Shown in pieces: positions 25,280 to 34,625 of a stretch of 64,000 nucleotides of DNA; within the stretch, counting starts at the first letter, position 1, and the number at the start of each line of letters is the position of its first letter. The notes beneath the pieces were generated by a model that saw only the letters and a program-made list of their open reading frames with translations, had not been told where the DNA came from and did not search any database. The DNA is taken from the NCBI GenBank assembly GCA_016196825.1, contig JACPWY010000030.1:1-64000 (forward strand), read 5' to 3'. This DNA is from Deltaproteobacteria bacterium. GTDB taxonomy: Bacteria > Bdellovibrionota > FAC87 > UBA2466. A program made the translations under genes and the position numbers.

Positions 25280-26195
25280 AAGGAATCATCGGATTGAGCG
25301 ATTGCCCCTCGAGAACTCGCTCGTAGTAATGCAAATACCTCTTGGCCATCTTCCGGTAATGAAAATTCTCCAACGCCCATTCGCGACATCGCGCACGATT
25401 GATATCTGCACTCCGCTCAACGGCCTCGATAAACTCGCCATAGGTGTCACACAGGAAGCCAACGTCGCTCGACACGAGCTCGGGAAGCGATCCGCGTCTC
25501 GTCGATAGAACGGGCACCCCACTCATCATGGCCTCGACAACAGCCAGCCCAAACGGCTCGTCCCAGATCACGGGGAAGAGCAACGCCTGGGAACGTGCGA
25601 GGAGCTCCCTCTTCTTCGTTCCGCCAACCACCCCCTCCCAGGTGACCCCTCGCCAACTCTTCCATAAGCGCGAGCCCCCGAGAATGTGTAGGCGCCGACG
25701 ACTCTGGCGTGCGATCCGAATCGCCCCCTTGACGTTTTTCACACGCCACGAGGCCTTGGCCAAAAATAGAAGACTACCGTCGTGAAAATCGGAGTACCGA
25801 TAATCATCAGGGTCGATGCCATTGTAGACAAAAGCTTCGGCGTGGTGGCGGCGAGCGTGATCGCCACTCACAAAGACCGAGTTGGGCAGGTAGCGTTCAC
25901 CCGCGACGCCGTTGCCGCCGATGGTGACCAGATAGGGCGTCTGGGGAACAAAGTTAGGTGGAGCGAAGTAGTGGAGAAGATCGACACTCTCGCTTCTTAA
26001 TGCCGAGAGTCGACGAAAATCGGTCGCGAAGTGTTTTCCAAACGGAAACTGGCTGCCAGTCCGAGAAAAGAGTGTGAGCTCCACGCCCAGTTCGCACAGC
26101 CCCTTAGCCAGCCACCACACGACACGTTCGGTTCCCCCATAGTGGGGCGTAGGCAAAACCGAGTCATGAACTAAGCCGATGCGCACAGACTCCAT
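25227..26195 (-). CDS. Family 4 glycosyltransferase
   Basis: 322-residue GT-B glycosyltransferase. N-terminal acceptor domain begins IGLVHDSVLPTPHYGGTERV; the donor domain ends with the EPFGLAVVEAMMSGVPVLS motif (the E-x7-E retaining-enzyme signature) near residue 215. No ProRich or membrane parts, so cytosolic. It transfers a sugar from a nucleotide donor, perhaps to a glycan or a lipid. It lies 9 bp downstream of nothing on the same strand except the outer-membrane protein gene that precedes it at 26204. Confidence 0.82.
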   Translation of the reverse strand: MESVRIGLVHDSVLPTPHYGGTERVVWWLAKGLCELGVELTLFSRTGSQFPFGKHFATDFRRLSALRSESVDLLHYFAPPNFVPQTPYLVTIGGNGVAGERYLPNSVFVSGDHARRHHAEAFVYNGIDPDDYRYSDFHDGSLLFLAKASWRVKNVKGAIRIARQSRRRLHILGGSRLWKSWRGVTWEGVVGGTKKRELLARSQALLFPVIWDEPFGLAVVEAMMSGVPVLSTRRGSLPELVSSDVGFLCDTYGEFIEAVERSADINRARCREWALENFHYRKMAKRYLHYYERVLEGQSLNPMIPFTDGPQGEWRELAPLNT

Positions 26196-26203
26196 GGATA
26201 GCC

Positions 26204-27388
26204 TCAGGAGACCTTGAACACAAGGGAGGCGCCAGCAAAGATGAGGCTATTGGAGATCGAGTTCACGCCAGGAAGCAGAGTCTGGTCGGGAGCGCCGCTG
26301 ACTCGCATGTAGTGGAAGACCAAGCCAGGCGCGATGGACTCCCAACGGTCATACACCAACATCCCACCGATGCCGATGATGTTCATCTGCCCACCATTGA
26401 AGAGCGAACTCCCGGCCTCAATATTGAGATAGGCTCGCATCACACTGACCGCCATATCGCTGTTCAGAGTGAGTGCAAGTCCCTGAATCTGGCCGGGAAC
26501 CTCATTGTTGATGGCCTGATCGGCTGAGCCCGCCACGACGGTATTGAAGACCTTCACCCCCAACTCGAGATTGAAAGGGGCGCCGAAAAGGCTGGGTTCA
26601 TAGTTTGTTCCACCGGCCCCGCGGACATAAGGAGGTGTGTAGGGGAGTTGGGGACGCCGCGGAGGCGCACCCGCCACGCGCCAACGATAGGACAAAGAAA
26701 GATCAGAATAGCGAAGCTCGTTTCCGCCAGCATCGTAGTTCCACCCGGAAAATATGCTAGAGGTCACATCAAATCGCACGCCAAAACGGTGCATTTCTTT
26801 CCAGTAGATTCCCAAGTCTCCATCGATATTCGGAAAGAGAGTCGTGCTGTATTTGGGAGTTTGCGCCGATACGACGTGGAAACCGCCGGTCAGGTTGACG
26901 AATAGTTTCGCCACCTCAATCTGCACCTTTTCGCCATGGCTGCCCGATTCCACCTCACGCTCCGCCGAAGAAAAGAAGGCAAAAGGTGAGGAAAAGACCT
27001 CCTTCTCTTTTGTCACAAGGAGCAGGCGGAGAAAATATTTCCGGTTTGGGACGATCCCGCGCTCGTTGTCGAACATGCCGTCCCAATGGATCAAGAACGG
27101 CAGAGACCCTTCGAAGGCCATGCGATAGGAGAGGCCCTCTTTTGGCTCCGTGATTTCCAGAACCCAAGACGAATAGGCGCCCCGTTTCGCCGATACAGAG
27201 TGACGAAACACAACCTCCTCGGCAGTCCTCTGGCCAGGGGCGAAGTAGAATGTGGTCTGGGGCTCGCCGCGCTCGTTGGTGAGAAAGACCTGAATGCCGT
27301 CGTCGGTCGTGACCTTAGAGTCCTCAAGCGGCATCGCGGCAAAGAGATTCGTCGAAAACAGGAGCAGGAAAGTTGAAATTAGGCGCAT
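26204..27388 (-). CDS. Predicted secreted/outer-membrane protein, 394 aa
   Basis: Start chosen at MRLISTFLLLFSTNLFAA, a signal peptide; the longer frame upstream has no signal. The first 130 mature residues look like an Ig-like or FlgD-type beta domain (WVLEITEP ... FLIHWDGMFDNE, as in gliding/secretion proteins). The C-terminal half has amphipathic, Gly- and aromatic-rich strands consistent with an outer-membrane barrel. Family unknown. Followed by the GT4 gene 9 bp later and preceded by the gene at 27435. Confidence 0.6.
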   Translation of the reverse strand: MRLISTFLLLFSTNLFAAMPLEDSKVTTDDGIQVFLTNERGEPQTTFYFAPGQRTAEEVVFRHSVSAKRGAYSSWVLEITEPKEGLSYRMAFEGSLPFLIHWDGMFDNERGIVPNRKYFLRLLLVTKEKEVFSSPFAFFSSAEREVESGSHGEKVQIEVAKLFVNLTGGFHVVSAQTPKYSTTLFPNIDGDLGIYWKEMHRFGVRFDVTSSIFSGWNYDAGGNELRYSDLSLSYRWRVAGAPPRRPQLPYTPPYVRGAGGTNYEPSLFGAPFNLELGVKVFNTVVAGSADQAINNEVPGQIQGLALTLNSDMAVSVMRAYLNIEAGSSLFNGGQMNIIGIGGMLVYDRWESIAPGLVFHYMRVSGAPDQTLLPGVNSISNSLIFAGASLVFKVS

Positions 27389-27434
27389 TGAGTCAGTTCT
27401 GTGCTTCCATTCTACCGGATCGGTTTTCGACTGA

Positions 27435-27902
27435 CTAGTTGGCGGCAAAGGCGCGATTGCGTTCCGCTGCGCGCGTAGCGATAGCGCGGATGAGCTGCTC
27501 GTCGGCTTCGCGGGACCAATCGGGCGCAAAGCGCTTCACCCACCGACGCATTTCCGGTGTTGAGGTGTTGAGCGATCGCGCAGTCTTTCCCATGAGCTCG
27601 AGCTTGTGGACCATCTCGAAACGGAGCCCCTTCAGGAATCGGGCGGCGGCCTCTCCATCGTATTTGGCAAGACGAAGATAGTTCTTATGGAGTTGCTGAG
27701 CTGTCTTGGCATCTACGGACTGATCTACGGCGAGAACAAATCGAAGGTAATCGGTGTACTTCTCGAGAATTGTATCCGTGTCATTGGTCTCTCGAATTGA
27801 GGGGAAGTCCCGTGGCGAAGCAGCAGCGGCCTCACTCATCAGAAGAGATCCGAGCCAAAGAATCGAGACACCTATTTTAAGACCGCGATAGAATCTTTTC
27901 AT
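27435..27902 (-). CDS. Small periplasmic protein, unknown
   Basis: 155 residues from the ATG at 27902: MKRFYRGLKIGVSILWLGSLL is a signal peptide cleaved around AAAAS. The mature part is helical and charged, with no cysteines or known motif. 46 bp upstream of the predicted outer-membrane protein gene on the same strand, so the two may work together at the envelope. Confidence 0.55.
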   Translation of the reverse strand: MKRFYRGLKIGVSILWLGSLLMSEAAAASPRDFPSIRETNDTDTILEKYTDYLRFVLAVDQSVDAKTAQQLHKNYLRLAKYDGEAAARFLKGLRFEMVHKLELMGKTARSLNTSTPEMRRWVKRFAPDWSREADEQLIRAIATRAAERNRAFAAN

Positions 27903-28180
27903 GCCTTCCCCCTTTTCCTCCGGGAGGACTGTATACAAGCTGCATGCCAGGCGCCTTTTTGGTCACCGTCAGCCCAACGGTCGCATTCGACGCCTATATA
28001 TGAAGACGCCGCCCGAGCCAAAGTGCCGCTTTACGGCGACTCTGGGGGCGGAAAGTGTCGCTTTTGACCGGACGGTGAGCACCGCCCAGCACGAAAACAA
28101 TTGGAATGCACTTTGCTTTACTCCGCTCCAGCGCGCGGTTTCGCGCGCAGATTTTGCCAGGGGGAACAGTGGAGACTGTG

Positions 28181-29236
28181 ATGAATAAAATGATCCGAAG
28201 TGGTGCAGCAATCGTTGCCTTAACAATGATTATCTCGTGCGGTTCGCCGCCACCGCCTCCGCCGCCTCCTGCGGCGCCGGCCGCAGCAAGTGGTGTCGGT
28301 GGTGGACTCAACGTCAACGCCGGAACACCCGGTCAGTTGAACCCCTACGATATTTGCAACAACCTGGCCTACATCAGCGTGGGCAGTGGCACCGCGACAG
28401 CAACGGCCGAGTCCCTACAGTGGTACACGGTCTTGCCCCAAGCCGGGCAGGTGAGTAATCAGCTCACTCCTCAAGGCTCCGCCACGCCCCTCCCCATCAG
28501 CCAACCGGCTGCGTTCTCGATTTCTTTTAATATGGGTGGCGTCGGACAGGGTGGAATGGCTAGCGCTTCGATGCAGCTGGTGTCAGGGGCCCCTCAGATG
28601 GGCGGCATGGGTGGTGGCTACGGCCAGATGCCTTATGGTCAGTCGCCCCCTCTCACCTACACATTGGTTCAGAGCATACCGATTTCTCAAAACGTCCAGA
28701 TCTGGTCGACGGATCAGCAAGCGGTTTTCGTGGCCCAGCAGAGCATGGGAATGGGTATGGGCCAGGGCGTACTCTCCATCGCCAAGGTCGCGGTGAAGTC
28801 GCGCAACCCGATGGTTCAGCTCTTCGATATTCAGCAACAGCAACCGCTTTACGGTGGTATGGGCAGCGGCTACGGAATGCCCCCCGGCATGGGTGGCGGC
28901 TACAATCCTCAGCAGTCCGGACCCATTGCTCCGACGGGCGCGATGCAGGTTCACCAAAAGACATTGAATACAAACTTTCCGCAAATCACGCAGTTTGCGG
29001 GTGGAGTCAATCCGATGTGCTCACAGATGGGCGGTGGCTACGGACAGGGTGGATACGGTCAGATGCCTTACGGCCAACAGGGCGGCTATGGTCAGATGCC
29101 GTACGGTCCGCAGGGCGGGTACGGGCAGATGCCTTACGGCCAACAGACTGGCTATGGGATGCCGTATGGTCAGCAGCCGATGCCTTACGGGCAACAGGGC
29201 GGCTACGCTCCGACGGGTTACGGCTACCCCTGGTAA
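28181..29236 (+). CDS. Lipoprotein with Gly/Tyr/Gln/Pro repeats
   Basis: 351 residues. The signal MNKMIRSGAAIVALTMIISC has a lipobox (IISC). Next comes an unbroken run of eight prolines and an Ala/Pro linker, then a globular region (about 45-240), and a low-complexity tail built on GYGQMPYGQQG-like repeats (about six imperfect copies, 29040-29230) ending YGYPW. Such tails occur in surface or adhesive proteins. The cysteine pair (DICNN, MCSQ) could form a disulfide. The ATG is preceded by GGAGAC. No homologue recognised. Confidence 0.7.
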   Translation: MNKMIRSGAAIVALTMIISCGSPPPPPPPPAAPAAASGVGGGLNVNAGTPGQLNPYDICNNLAYISVGSGTATATAESLQWYTVLPQAGQVSNQLTPQGSATPLPISQPAAFSISFNMGGVGQGGMASASMQLVSGAPQMGGMGGGYGQMPYGQSPPLTYTLVQSIPISQNVQIWSTDQQAVFVAQQSMGMGMGQGVLSIAKVAVKSRNPMVQLFDIQQQQPLYGGMGSGYGMPPGMGGGYNPQQSGPIAPTGAMQVHQKTLNTNFPQITQFAGGVNPMCSQMGGGYGQGGYGQMPYGQQGGYGQMPYGPQGGYGQMPYGQQTGYGMPYGQQPMPYGQQGGYAPTGYGYPW

Positions 29237-29280
29237 GGCTGAAACAGTTCGCAAACTTTTTCTAGTTGGAGACAAGAGTC

Positions 29281-29859
29281 ATGAAGGCGTTGAACGGTGT
29301 CCGGTTCCTGGTAATTGCGCTGGTCCTGATCCTAACCTACACGGGTTGTAAGAAGGACTCGGTGAAGGAAGAGACGGCGGTTGTGAATACCTACACTGGT
29401 AAGCCCTACCGCACCTTCGTTACGATTCAGCGCTATAATCTCGAACAGCTCGGCGCTTCGACCGACTCCATCTCGAACGTTCGCCTGGCCATCACATTTC
29501 CCGACGGACAGAGTTTCACGCTTCCCGAGAGCGGTCAGTACTGGCCTATCGGCAATGCGCAGACTCAAGAGATCAATCGCACCTTTGAAATTCCTTGGCG
29601 GTGGCTCCGCAGCGACGGTTTTCGAATGACCGTACAGATGGAGCGTCGGGGTGCCGACTTTCTCCCTTGCGTCTTCGATATCACGCAACTTTCGCTATTC
29701 AACCGCTCATACGTCTGCCACACCGACGTGCAGTGGCAGATCACTCAAGATCACGCCACCGATGCGACAGCGGACAAAGAGGGCGTGCAGGTGCGCGTCT
29801 TCACGGATCTGAATTCCAACGCCAACGAAATTCCAAAAGAGCTGGCCCGTCGCAATTAA
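29281..29859 (+). CDS. Lipoprotein, unknown
   Basis: 192 residues starting MKALNGVRFLVIALVLILT with lipobox YTGC. The mature protein is beta-rich, with a pair of cysteines in DFLPCVFD and SYVCHTD. It lies 44 bp after the Gly/Tyr-rich lipoprotein gene and is likely co-transcribed. The stop overlaps the stop of the convergent propeptide-like gene by 4 bp. Function unknown. Confidence 0.65.
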   Translation: MKALNGVRFLVIALVLILTYTGCKKDSVKEETAVVNTYTGKPYRTFVTIQRYNLEQLGASTDSISNVRLAITFPDGQSFTLPESGQYWPIGNAQTQEINRTFEIPWRWLRSDGFRMTVQMERRGADFLPCVFDITQLSLFNRSYVCHTDVQWQITQDHATDATADKEGVQVRVFTDLNSNANEIPKELARRN

Positions 29860-30563
29860 CGACGGTTCTGGCGATCCACTTCGTAACGAGGCATTTCCAC
29901 GCTCAAGAGCGCACCATCGCTAGCGCGGAGTATGAGGCTGACTGGCGACTTGAATTGGTTGAGCGCCGGCACCACAACCGAGTGCTCACCCCGCCCTTGG
30001 CCGGGTAATTCAAAGACAACTTCTGAAAAGGGTGTGTGGTCCTGGCGCAACTGAAAGCCGTTCGGCATTCGGTTCACCATTTCATCATAAAGCGCCTGCC
30101 CGCTCGCATCGATGGGGGCGATATCAATGGGGCGATAATTCCAGTTCGATCCTGTTACGTTCCCGTCATTGTCGAGCGTCACTTCAATCCTCATCCCCAC
30201 GATGGGCAGCTGCCCCTGGTAAACATCGTATGAAACCGTCGCTCCGATTGGGCTCTGGCTCACCACGCCCTTGAGTTGGTGTTCCGCGCGCAGCGTGCGT
30301 TCCTCGGCGTTGGCCTTCACAAACTGGTCGGCCCGGGCCAGAATTCTTGTTCGGTCGAAACTAGGCACCGCGGAAACCCCGATGCCCGCCATCAGGAAGG
30401 AACCGGTCTGCTGGCGCGGCTTCGGAAGGTCAACCGATTGCTGAGGCACCGGCAAAATGGGGCGCGCAACGCTCGGCGCTGCTGTCTCAGCTGGGACGAA
30501 ATACAGCCACGTCATCACCAGAAACAACAGAAACAAGAAAAGCGCCTGAGCCCGACGAATCAT
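29856..30563 (-). CDS. Stand-alone FTP/PepSY-like propeptide domain protein, membrane-anchored
   Basis: 235 residues. A single N-terminal membrane segment (ALFLFLLFLVMTWLYFV) precedes a Pro-rich linker. The middle (about residues 75-165) resembles the FTP/PepSY propeptide of thermolysin and fungalysin proteases: KGVVSQSPIGATVSYDVYQG and PIVGMRIEVTLDNDGNVTG. The gene overlaps the start-adjacent metallopeptidase gene by 4 bp (30560-30563). I infer that it supplies the inhibitory/folding propeptide for that enzyme in trans. Confidence 0.6.
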   Translation of the reverse strand: MIRRAQALFLFLLFLVMTWLYFVPAETAAPSVARPILPVPQQSVDLPKPRQQTGSFLMAGIGVSAVPSFDRTRILARADQFVKANAEERTLRAEHQLKGVVSQSPIGATVSYDVYQGQLPIVGMRIEVTLDNDGNVTGSNWNYRPIDIAPIDASGQALYDEMVNRMPNGFQLRQDHTPFSEVVFELPGQGRGEHSVVVPALNQFKSPVSLILRASDGALLSVEMPRYEVDRQNRR

Positions 30564-32047
30564 AGTGCCCCCTCATAGATGCCGTCGTTGCCGTTTTCCG
30601 TGACGACTCGTAGACGAAACAAAGCTCCACCCGTCGCCGAAACTGTCGCCGTGATTGCACTCGCACTCTGCGAAGAGACTGTGACCGTGGCGCCTGCGGG
30701 CATATCGCCAAAGCCCTGAACTGAGATTACGGGAACGATTCTGGCGTCCACCTGCTCAAGAATCACCCGAACGTTGCGGGCCACGTTGCCGTTGGGATTG
30801 GAAACCTGAAGATTGAAATTAACGCTTCCTCCGCGAGCAACTTCGGCCCGCCCGATCACAGAGAGCGGCTGCCTCAACCGCGAGGGATTCGGATCAAATC
30901 CGCCGACGGCAAAGGCCGCTTCGATGGTGCGTGAGTGGACTCCACCCAGTTTTTGGTCCGCGCTGAGAAGTGCGCTGCGAAAGGCAGTGAACGAAGCATC
31001 CTGAGGAAGGAGCGAAATGGCCGAGTAAATCAGGCGGTCCGCGTCTATCGGACCTCTGTACGAATCCTGCAAAACAAACTGCGATCGAATTCGCCACAAC
31101 ACGCGCGTGCACCACTCAGCGACTGCATACCGCTCGGGCAGCGAGCGATTGTCATTGGTGGAGACCTCTGCAAACTGCATCACAGGTCCAGTGTCCTGCG
31201 CCGATCGAAGAGGTTGACCGGGTTGGAATTCAGAAAAATTGCGCGCAATCCAACGGCCAATGTATGGATGGCCCGACAGTGTCTCGGCGCCATAGTCGGC
31301 CAGGCATTCATGGAGCGCGGCTCCTTCCGTATAGTTAGCCCCGCGATCCCCCGCAAAATCGATGCCCCGCTCGGCACTCACGCTTTCATTCACGAAGTGG
31401 CCAAACTCATGGAAGAACATGTCGCGATCTTTGGAAACCTTGTAGCTCGTGTCTCCGTAGAAGCTCATCGTGTGAGAAGAAGAGGGATCGAACTTGTGGT
31501 GATCGTAGAATGCGTTCACGTCCGCACTGGTGCCGGATTCGCTCGGCGCGAGGACAAAAACGTAGAGCGGACGATTCTTGTTGAGCGAAAAGCCGAGTGC
31601 CTCGATGTAGGTCTGGATCAGAGAGAGACTGTAGTAGCCAAGCGACTCGGAATAGTGGTCGGTGTCAGCCGAGTAGGTAAAATTGCCCGAAGCATCGGGG
31701 GCGGCTAGGGAAGAAAGCGCGTCGTTGATTGAATGGATGCGCATCTTGATAAATTCACTCTCCAGCCGAGAGGGAATGAGTAAATTGGGAAGGGTCGAAA
31801 CAACAGAGAGCGAGCTCACGCGGGGATCGGTGATGGCGATGTAGGGATCGGAAGCAGCGTCGATGGGATTGGGAAGAACAAGCTGGGACTTTGGACCCGA
31901 CAGGGCGAAGAGGCCGCGTCGAATGGAATTGAGCTGATCGTAGTTGGGAAGATTAACCGTGCCCTGAAAAAGATTACGTGAGCAGGCAGGGAGCGCCGAG
32001 ACGGTTATCAAAAGAATCGCAAATCTGAGTTGTCTCAAGCCATCCAT
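30560..32047 (-). CDS. Gluzincin metallopeptidase lipoprotein (M4/M36-like)
   Basis: 495 residues. The signal ends in a lipobox (SALPAC). The zinc site FFHEFGHFVNES (HEFGH encoded at 31397-31411) plus ALHECLADYGAETL 30 residues later (third ligand Glu) fits a thermolysin/fungalysin-like gluzincin. A C-terminal immunoglobulin-like domain (about 390-495; VSNPNGNVARNVRVILEQ) follows. Unusually the expected N-terminal FTP propeptide is missing and is encoded by the overlapping next gene. Predicted to act on proteins at the outer membrane or outside. Confidence 0.7.
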   Translation of the reverse strand: MDGLRQLRFAILLITVSALPACSRNLFQGTVNLPNYDQLNSIRRGLFALSGPKSQLVLPNPIDAASDPYIAITDPRVSSLSVVSTLPNLLIPSRLESEFIKMRIHSINDALSSLAAPDASGNFTYSADTDHYSESLGYYSLSLIQTYIEALGFSLNKNRPLYVFVLAPSESGTSADVNAFYDHHKFDPSSSHTMSFYGDTSYKVSKDRDMFFHEFGHFVNESVSAERGIDFAGDRGANYTEGAALHECLADYGAETLSGHPYIGRWIARNFSEFQPGQPLRSAQDTGPVMQFAEVSTNDNRSLPERYAVAEWCTRVLWRIRSQFVLQDSYRGPIDADRLIYSAISLLPQDASFTAFRSALLSADQKLGGVHSRTIEAAFAVGGFDPNPSRLRQPLSVIGRAEVARGGSVNFNLQVSNPNGNVARNVRVILEQVDARIVPVISVQGFGDMPAGATVTVSSQSASAITATVSATGGALFRLRVVTENGNDGIYEGAL

Positions 32048-32379
32048 TCTGTTGCCGTACCTAAGCTGAAAAACTGTGAACTCTATCCATTAGGAACTGC
32101 AAAGGGGATGCCGGGGGAGGCATGCGTAAAATGGGGTGGTTTACGCACGAAATGTGTACAGGCCGTATACAGCTCGTAAGAGGGTGGGCACTAGAAAAAT
32201 CGGCTCTCCATTCCAGAACTCAGGGACATCACCGACAGATTTAGCGTATGCGTTGGGAATTATTGGGCAAGTGGTTGATTACTCATCGCATCGTACGCCA
32301 AGGGCAGGCCGCGTCTCCATTGAGATTGCCCCCCAACGCAATTAGACTCCGCTTGGTCGTGCAGCTCTATCTGGGTCAT
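32048..32379. other. Intergenic stretch, 332 bp
   Basis: No supported gene. The notable structure is a perfect 8-bp inverted repeat with 9-nt loop at 32123-32147 (TGCGTAAA / TTTACGCA). A weak open frame (32136-32345) has no ribosome site or family. Confidence 0.4.
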
Positions 32380-33255
32380 CTACTGGGTTCTAAAGCCCGA
32401 CCATCCTGCCCATGGCTTTTGCCCCTTCCCCCAATCAACCCTGTGGGTAATTTGCGGGGCCTTTTCCCACCGAGGAAAATCTAGCTGTGCTTTGGCCAAA
32501 TTGTGAGCTCGACACAAGAGCCTGAGGTTTTCCAGATCGCGACTGCTCCCGCCCAATGCGTACGGGCGAACGTGATCGATCTGGAGATGTGCGGTTTGGT
32601 TGCACCGAACGCCGTTTTGACCGACATACTTGCACTGATAACCATCACGATCTCTTACCTCTCTCACCGTCCGCGCTTGCACACGATGGGTGTGACGTGG
32701 CGTGACGGTGTTTCGGGTTTTCTTCTGTCTCACGAAGCCCTTAAGGACTTTCTTCAAGAGAGCGGCTCCATCCTTTTCCGACGCGAGTTTCTTTGCCTGT
32801 TCGAGAAGTTCTTTGAGCTCTTCGTCTAAGACGATTTTCAGGATCTCTTTCTTTTGGATCTTTTCAGGAAACTCCTTCGCCAAAATGTCCACTACCTCCC
32901 GGGAAGATTTGTTGATGACCTTGTGGAGAAGGTCTGGGGCGTTTGTTTTCTCAAGAACGGGAGAAAGAAGGGTAAGTGAGGTCAAAGACAGAGTCCCGTT
33001 CTCAAGAAGAGGCTTCACCTCGACTACCTTTTGAATCAGCCGACAGGCCTGAATGCGCCGATGAGTTTCGCCCTCGGAGTAGCCAAGATAACGAATGCAA
33101 AAATCATAGACGCTAGCATAGCCTTCCTTGAGCCAGAGCCGACGACGATCCACCTCAACCAGGTAATCGAGCACTCGGCTGGTCTGGATCTTTTCCTTGA
33201 GCGCTGCAGCTTTGGTTTCCACCAAGAGAGTTTCATTGCAAAGTTTTTCAAACAT
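32380..33255 (-). CDS. HNH endonuclease with DUF222-like N-terminus
   Basis: 291 residues. The N-terminal helical region (about 1-190) carries the SEGETHRRIQACRLI pattern common to a family of HNH proteins frequent in Bdellovibrio-like bacteria. The C-terminal HNH nuclease (about 205-270) has RDGYQCKYV, LQIDHVRPYALGGSS and NLRLLCRAHNLAK. The second zinc pair is incomplete (single Cys at CKYV and CRAH; RCNQ as partner). DNA nicking or cleavage is expected. The ATG at 33255 follows a GGGAGG ribosome site. Possibly a homing-type or defence nuclease; no partner is visible. Confidence 0.82.
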   Translation of the reverse strand: MFEKLCNETLLVETKAAALKEKIQTSRVLDYLVEVDRRRLWLKEGYASVYDFCIRYLGYSEGETHRRIQACRLIQKVVEVKPLLENGTLSLTSLTLLSPVLEKTNAPDLLHKVINKSSREVVDILAKEFPEKIQKKEILKIVLDEELKELLEQAKKLASEKDGAALLKKVLKGFVRQKKTRNTVTPRHTHRVQARTVREVRDRDGYQCKYVGQNGVRCNQTAHLQIDHVRPYALGGSSRDLENLRLLCRAHNLAKAQLDFPRWEKAPQITHRVDWGKGQKPWAGWSGFRTQ

Positions 33256-33757
33256 GGAGCCTCCCATTTGAGATGACTCTACCCCGGGTTTTTGAGAGCG
33301 CATTCCTCATCGGAAAAAACCTAATGAAATCGCAAGATGGCGCCAGAAAATTGATAGCTTTTTCAAAAAGAGAAAATTTCACTTCAAAAAACGATCTGAT
33401 TACAATTACTTACCGTCGATAGATCTGAACCACATCAGGATTACGTCAATCACAAAAAATAAAAATACTTTGGCCCCCTGGACCGGATCGGACTCTCGCC
33501 AACCAAAACATGGAGTGGCTCCTCTCCACCGCGACAGCAAGAAGCGTCGCTTAAGGCACCCACCCCACCTCCACTCCCGAAGCCCGCCGACGCTCGCATT
33601 TCCACGAAACCAGTTCTCCGGCAACCACCTCAGCCTCCGGCGCCGTCCGCGTTGGTATGTGGGGGAACTATTTATCTCGAAATTCGCGAAAACAGAGCGA
33701 CCTGCCCATTCCCCCTGGCGTCTAGGCATCCATCGCAGATCTCGCTATCATCATCAA
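33256..33757. other. Intergenic stretch, 502 bp, partly A+T-rich
   Basis: The first 220 bases (33260-33470) are clearly A+T-richer than the rest of the window and probably hold the HNH gene's upstream region. Bases 33470-33750 are open in the frame of the methyltransferase gene but encode basic, low-quality sequence with no ribosome site, so I do not call a gene. Confidence 0.4.
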
Positions 33758-34576
33758 ATGCCCGACCATTCAAGCGACCTTTACATTGATCTTCTCAAGA
33801 AGAGTCTGACCAATTGGCTTTATGCCGACACAGAGTGGCATCCTATCGGCCGCGAGGGATCGTTGCGTCGGAGATTTTCACAGGGGCTGTCATGGCTCCT
33901 CCGTCGGCCCGTACAGGTGCTGCAGAAGCGTCCGTACAATCCCGAGGAACGAAAGAACGGACTCGATTGGCCGCCCTATGCTCACACCATGGTCGGCCTC
34001 TCGCGGCTGGACCAACTGCAGACCTGTATCGACACTGTGCTCCGGGAAAATATCCCCGGCGATTTCATCGAAACCGGCGTTTGGCGCGGAGGCACCGTGA
34101 TCTTCATGCGTGCGGTGCTCAAGGCCCGTGGCGTGTCCGACAGAAAGATCTGGGCCGCTGACTCCTTCGCCGGTCTGCCCCCCCCAAGCGGAAAATACGA
34201 GGCCGATCAGGGCGACCAACACTTTACGTTTTCAGAGTTGGCCGTTTCCCTGGAAGAGGTGAAAAACAATTTTCGCAAGTACGGCCTCCTCGATGAGCAG
34301 ATCGTTTTTCTCAAAGGTTGGTTCAGCGAGACGCTCCCGACGGCGCCCATTCAAAACCTTGCTATCGCGCGTTTGGATGGCGACATGTACGAGTCAACAA
34401 TCGACGCGCTCAATGCGCTTTACGAGAAGGTTTCACCTGGTGGTTTTCTCATCGTTGATGACTACGCCATTCCGGGCTGCCGCAAAGCGATTCATGATTA
34501 CCGTAACACCCACGGCATCATCGAGACCATCGTCCCAATTGATGGCAGTGCGGTCTATTGGCGCAAGAAGCTCTAG
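33758..34576 (+). CDS. TylF/MycF-family SAM-dependent methyltransferase
   Basis: 272 residues. Family landmarks: PYAHTMVGLSRLDQLQTC, the SAM-binding ETGVWRGGTVIFMRAVL, AADSFAGLP, RLDGDMYESTIDALNALY and VDDYAIPGCRKAIHDYR, which holds the metal-binding aspartates. TylF/MycF enzymes O-methylate sugar hydroxyls; here the target could be a surface glycan. ATG 6 nt after TATCAT (33746-33751) with TAGGCA 17 nt before it: another apparent leaderless gene. Confidence 0.85.
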   Translation: MPDHSSDLYIDLLKKSLTNWLYADTEWHPIGREGSLRRRFSQGLSWLLRRPVQVLQKRPYNPEERKNGLDWPPYAHTMVGLSRLDQLQTCIDTVLRENIPGDFIETGVWRGGTVIFMRAVLKARGVSDRKIWAADSFAGLPPPSGKYEADQGDQHFTFSELAVSLEEVKNNFRKYGLLDEQIVFLKGWFSETLPTAPIQNLAIARLDGDMYESTIDALNALYEKVSPGGFLIVDDYAIPGCRKAIHDYRNTHGIIETIVPIDGSAVYWRKKL

Positions 34577-34625
34577 ACTCCGGCCGGGACACGGCCTCGC
34601 GACCAAGCCAACTCCGAGATCTGCT

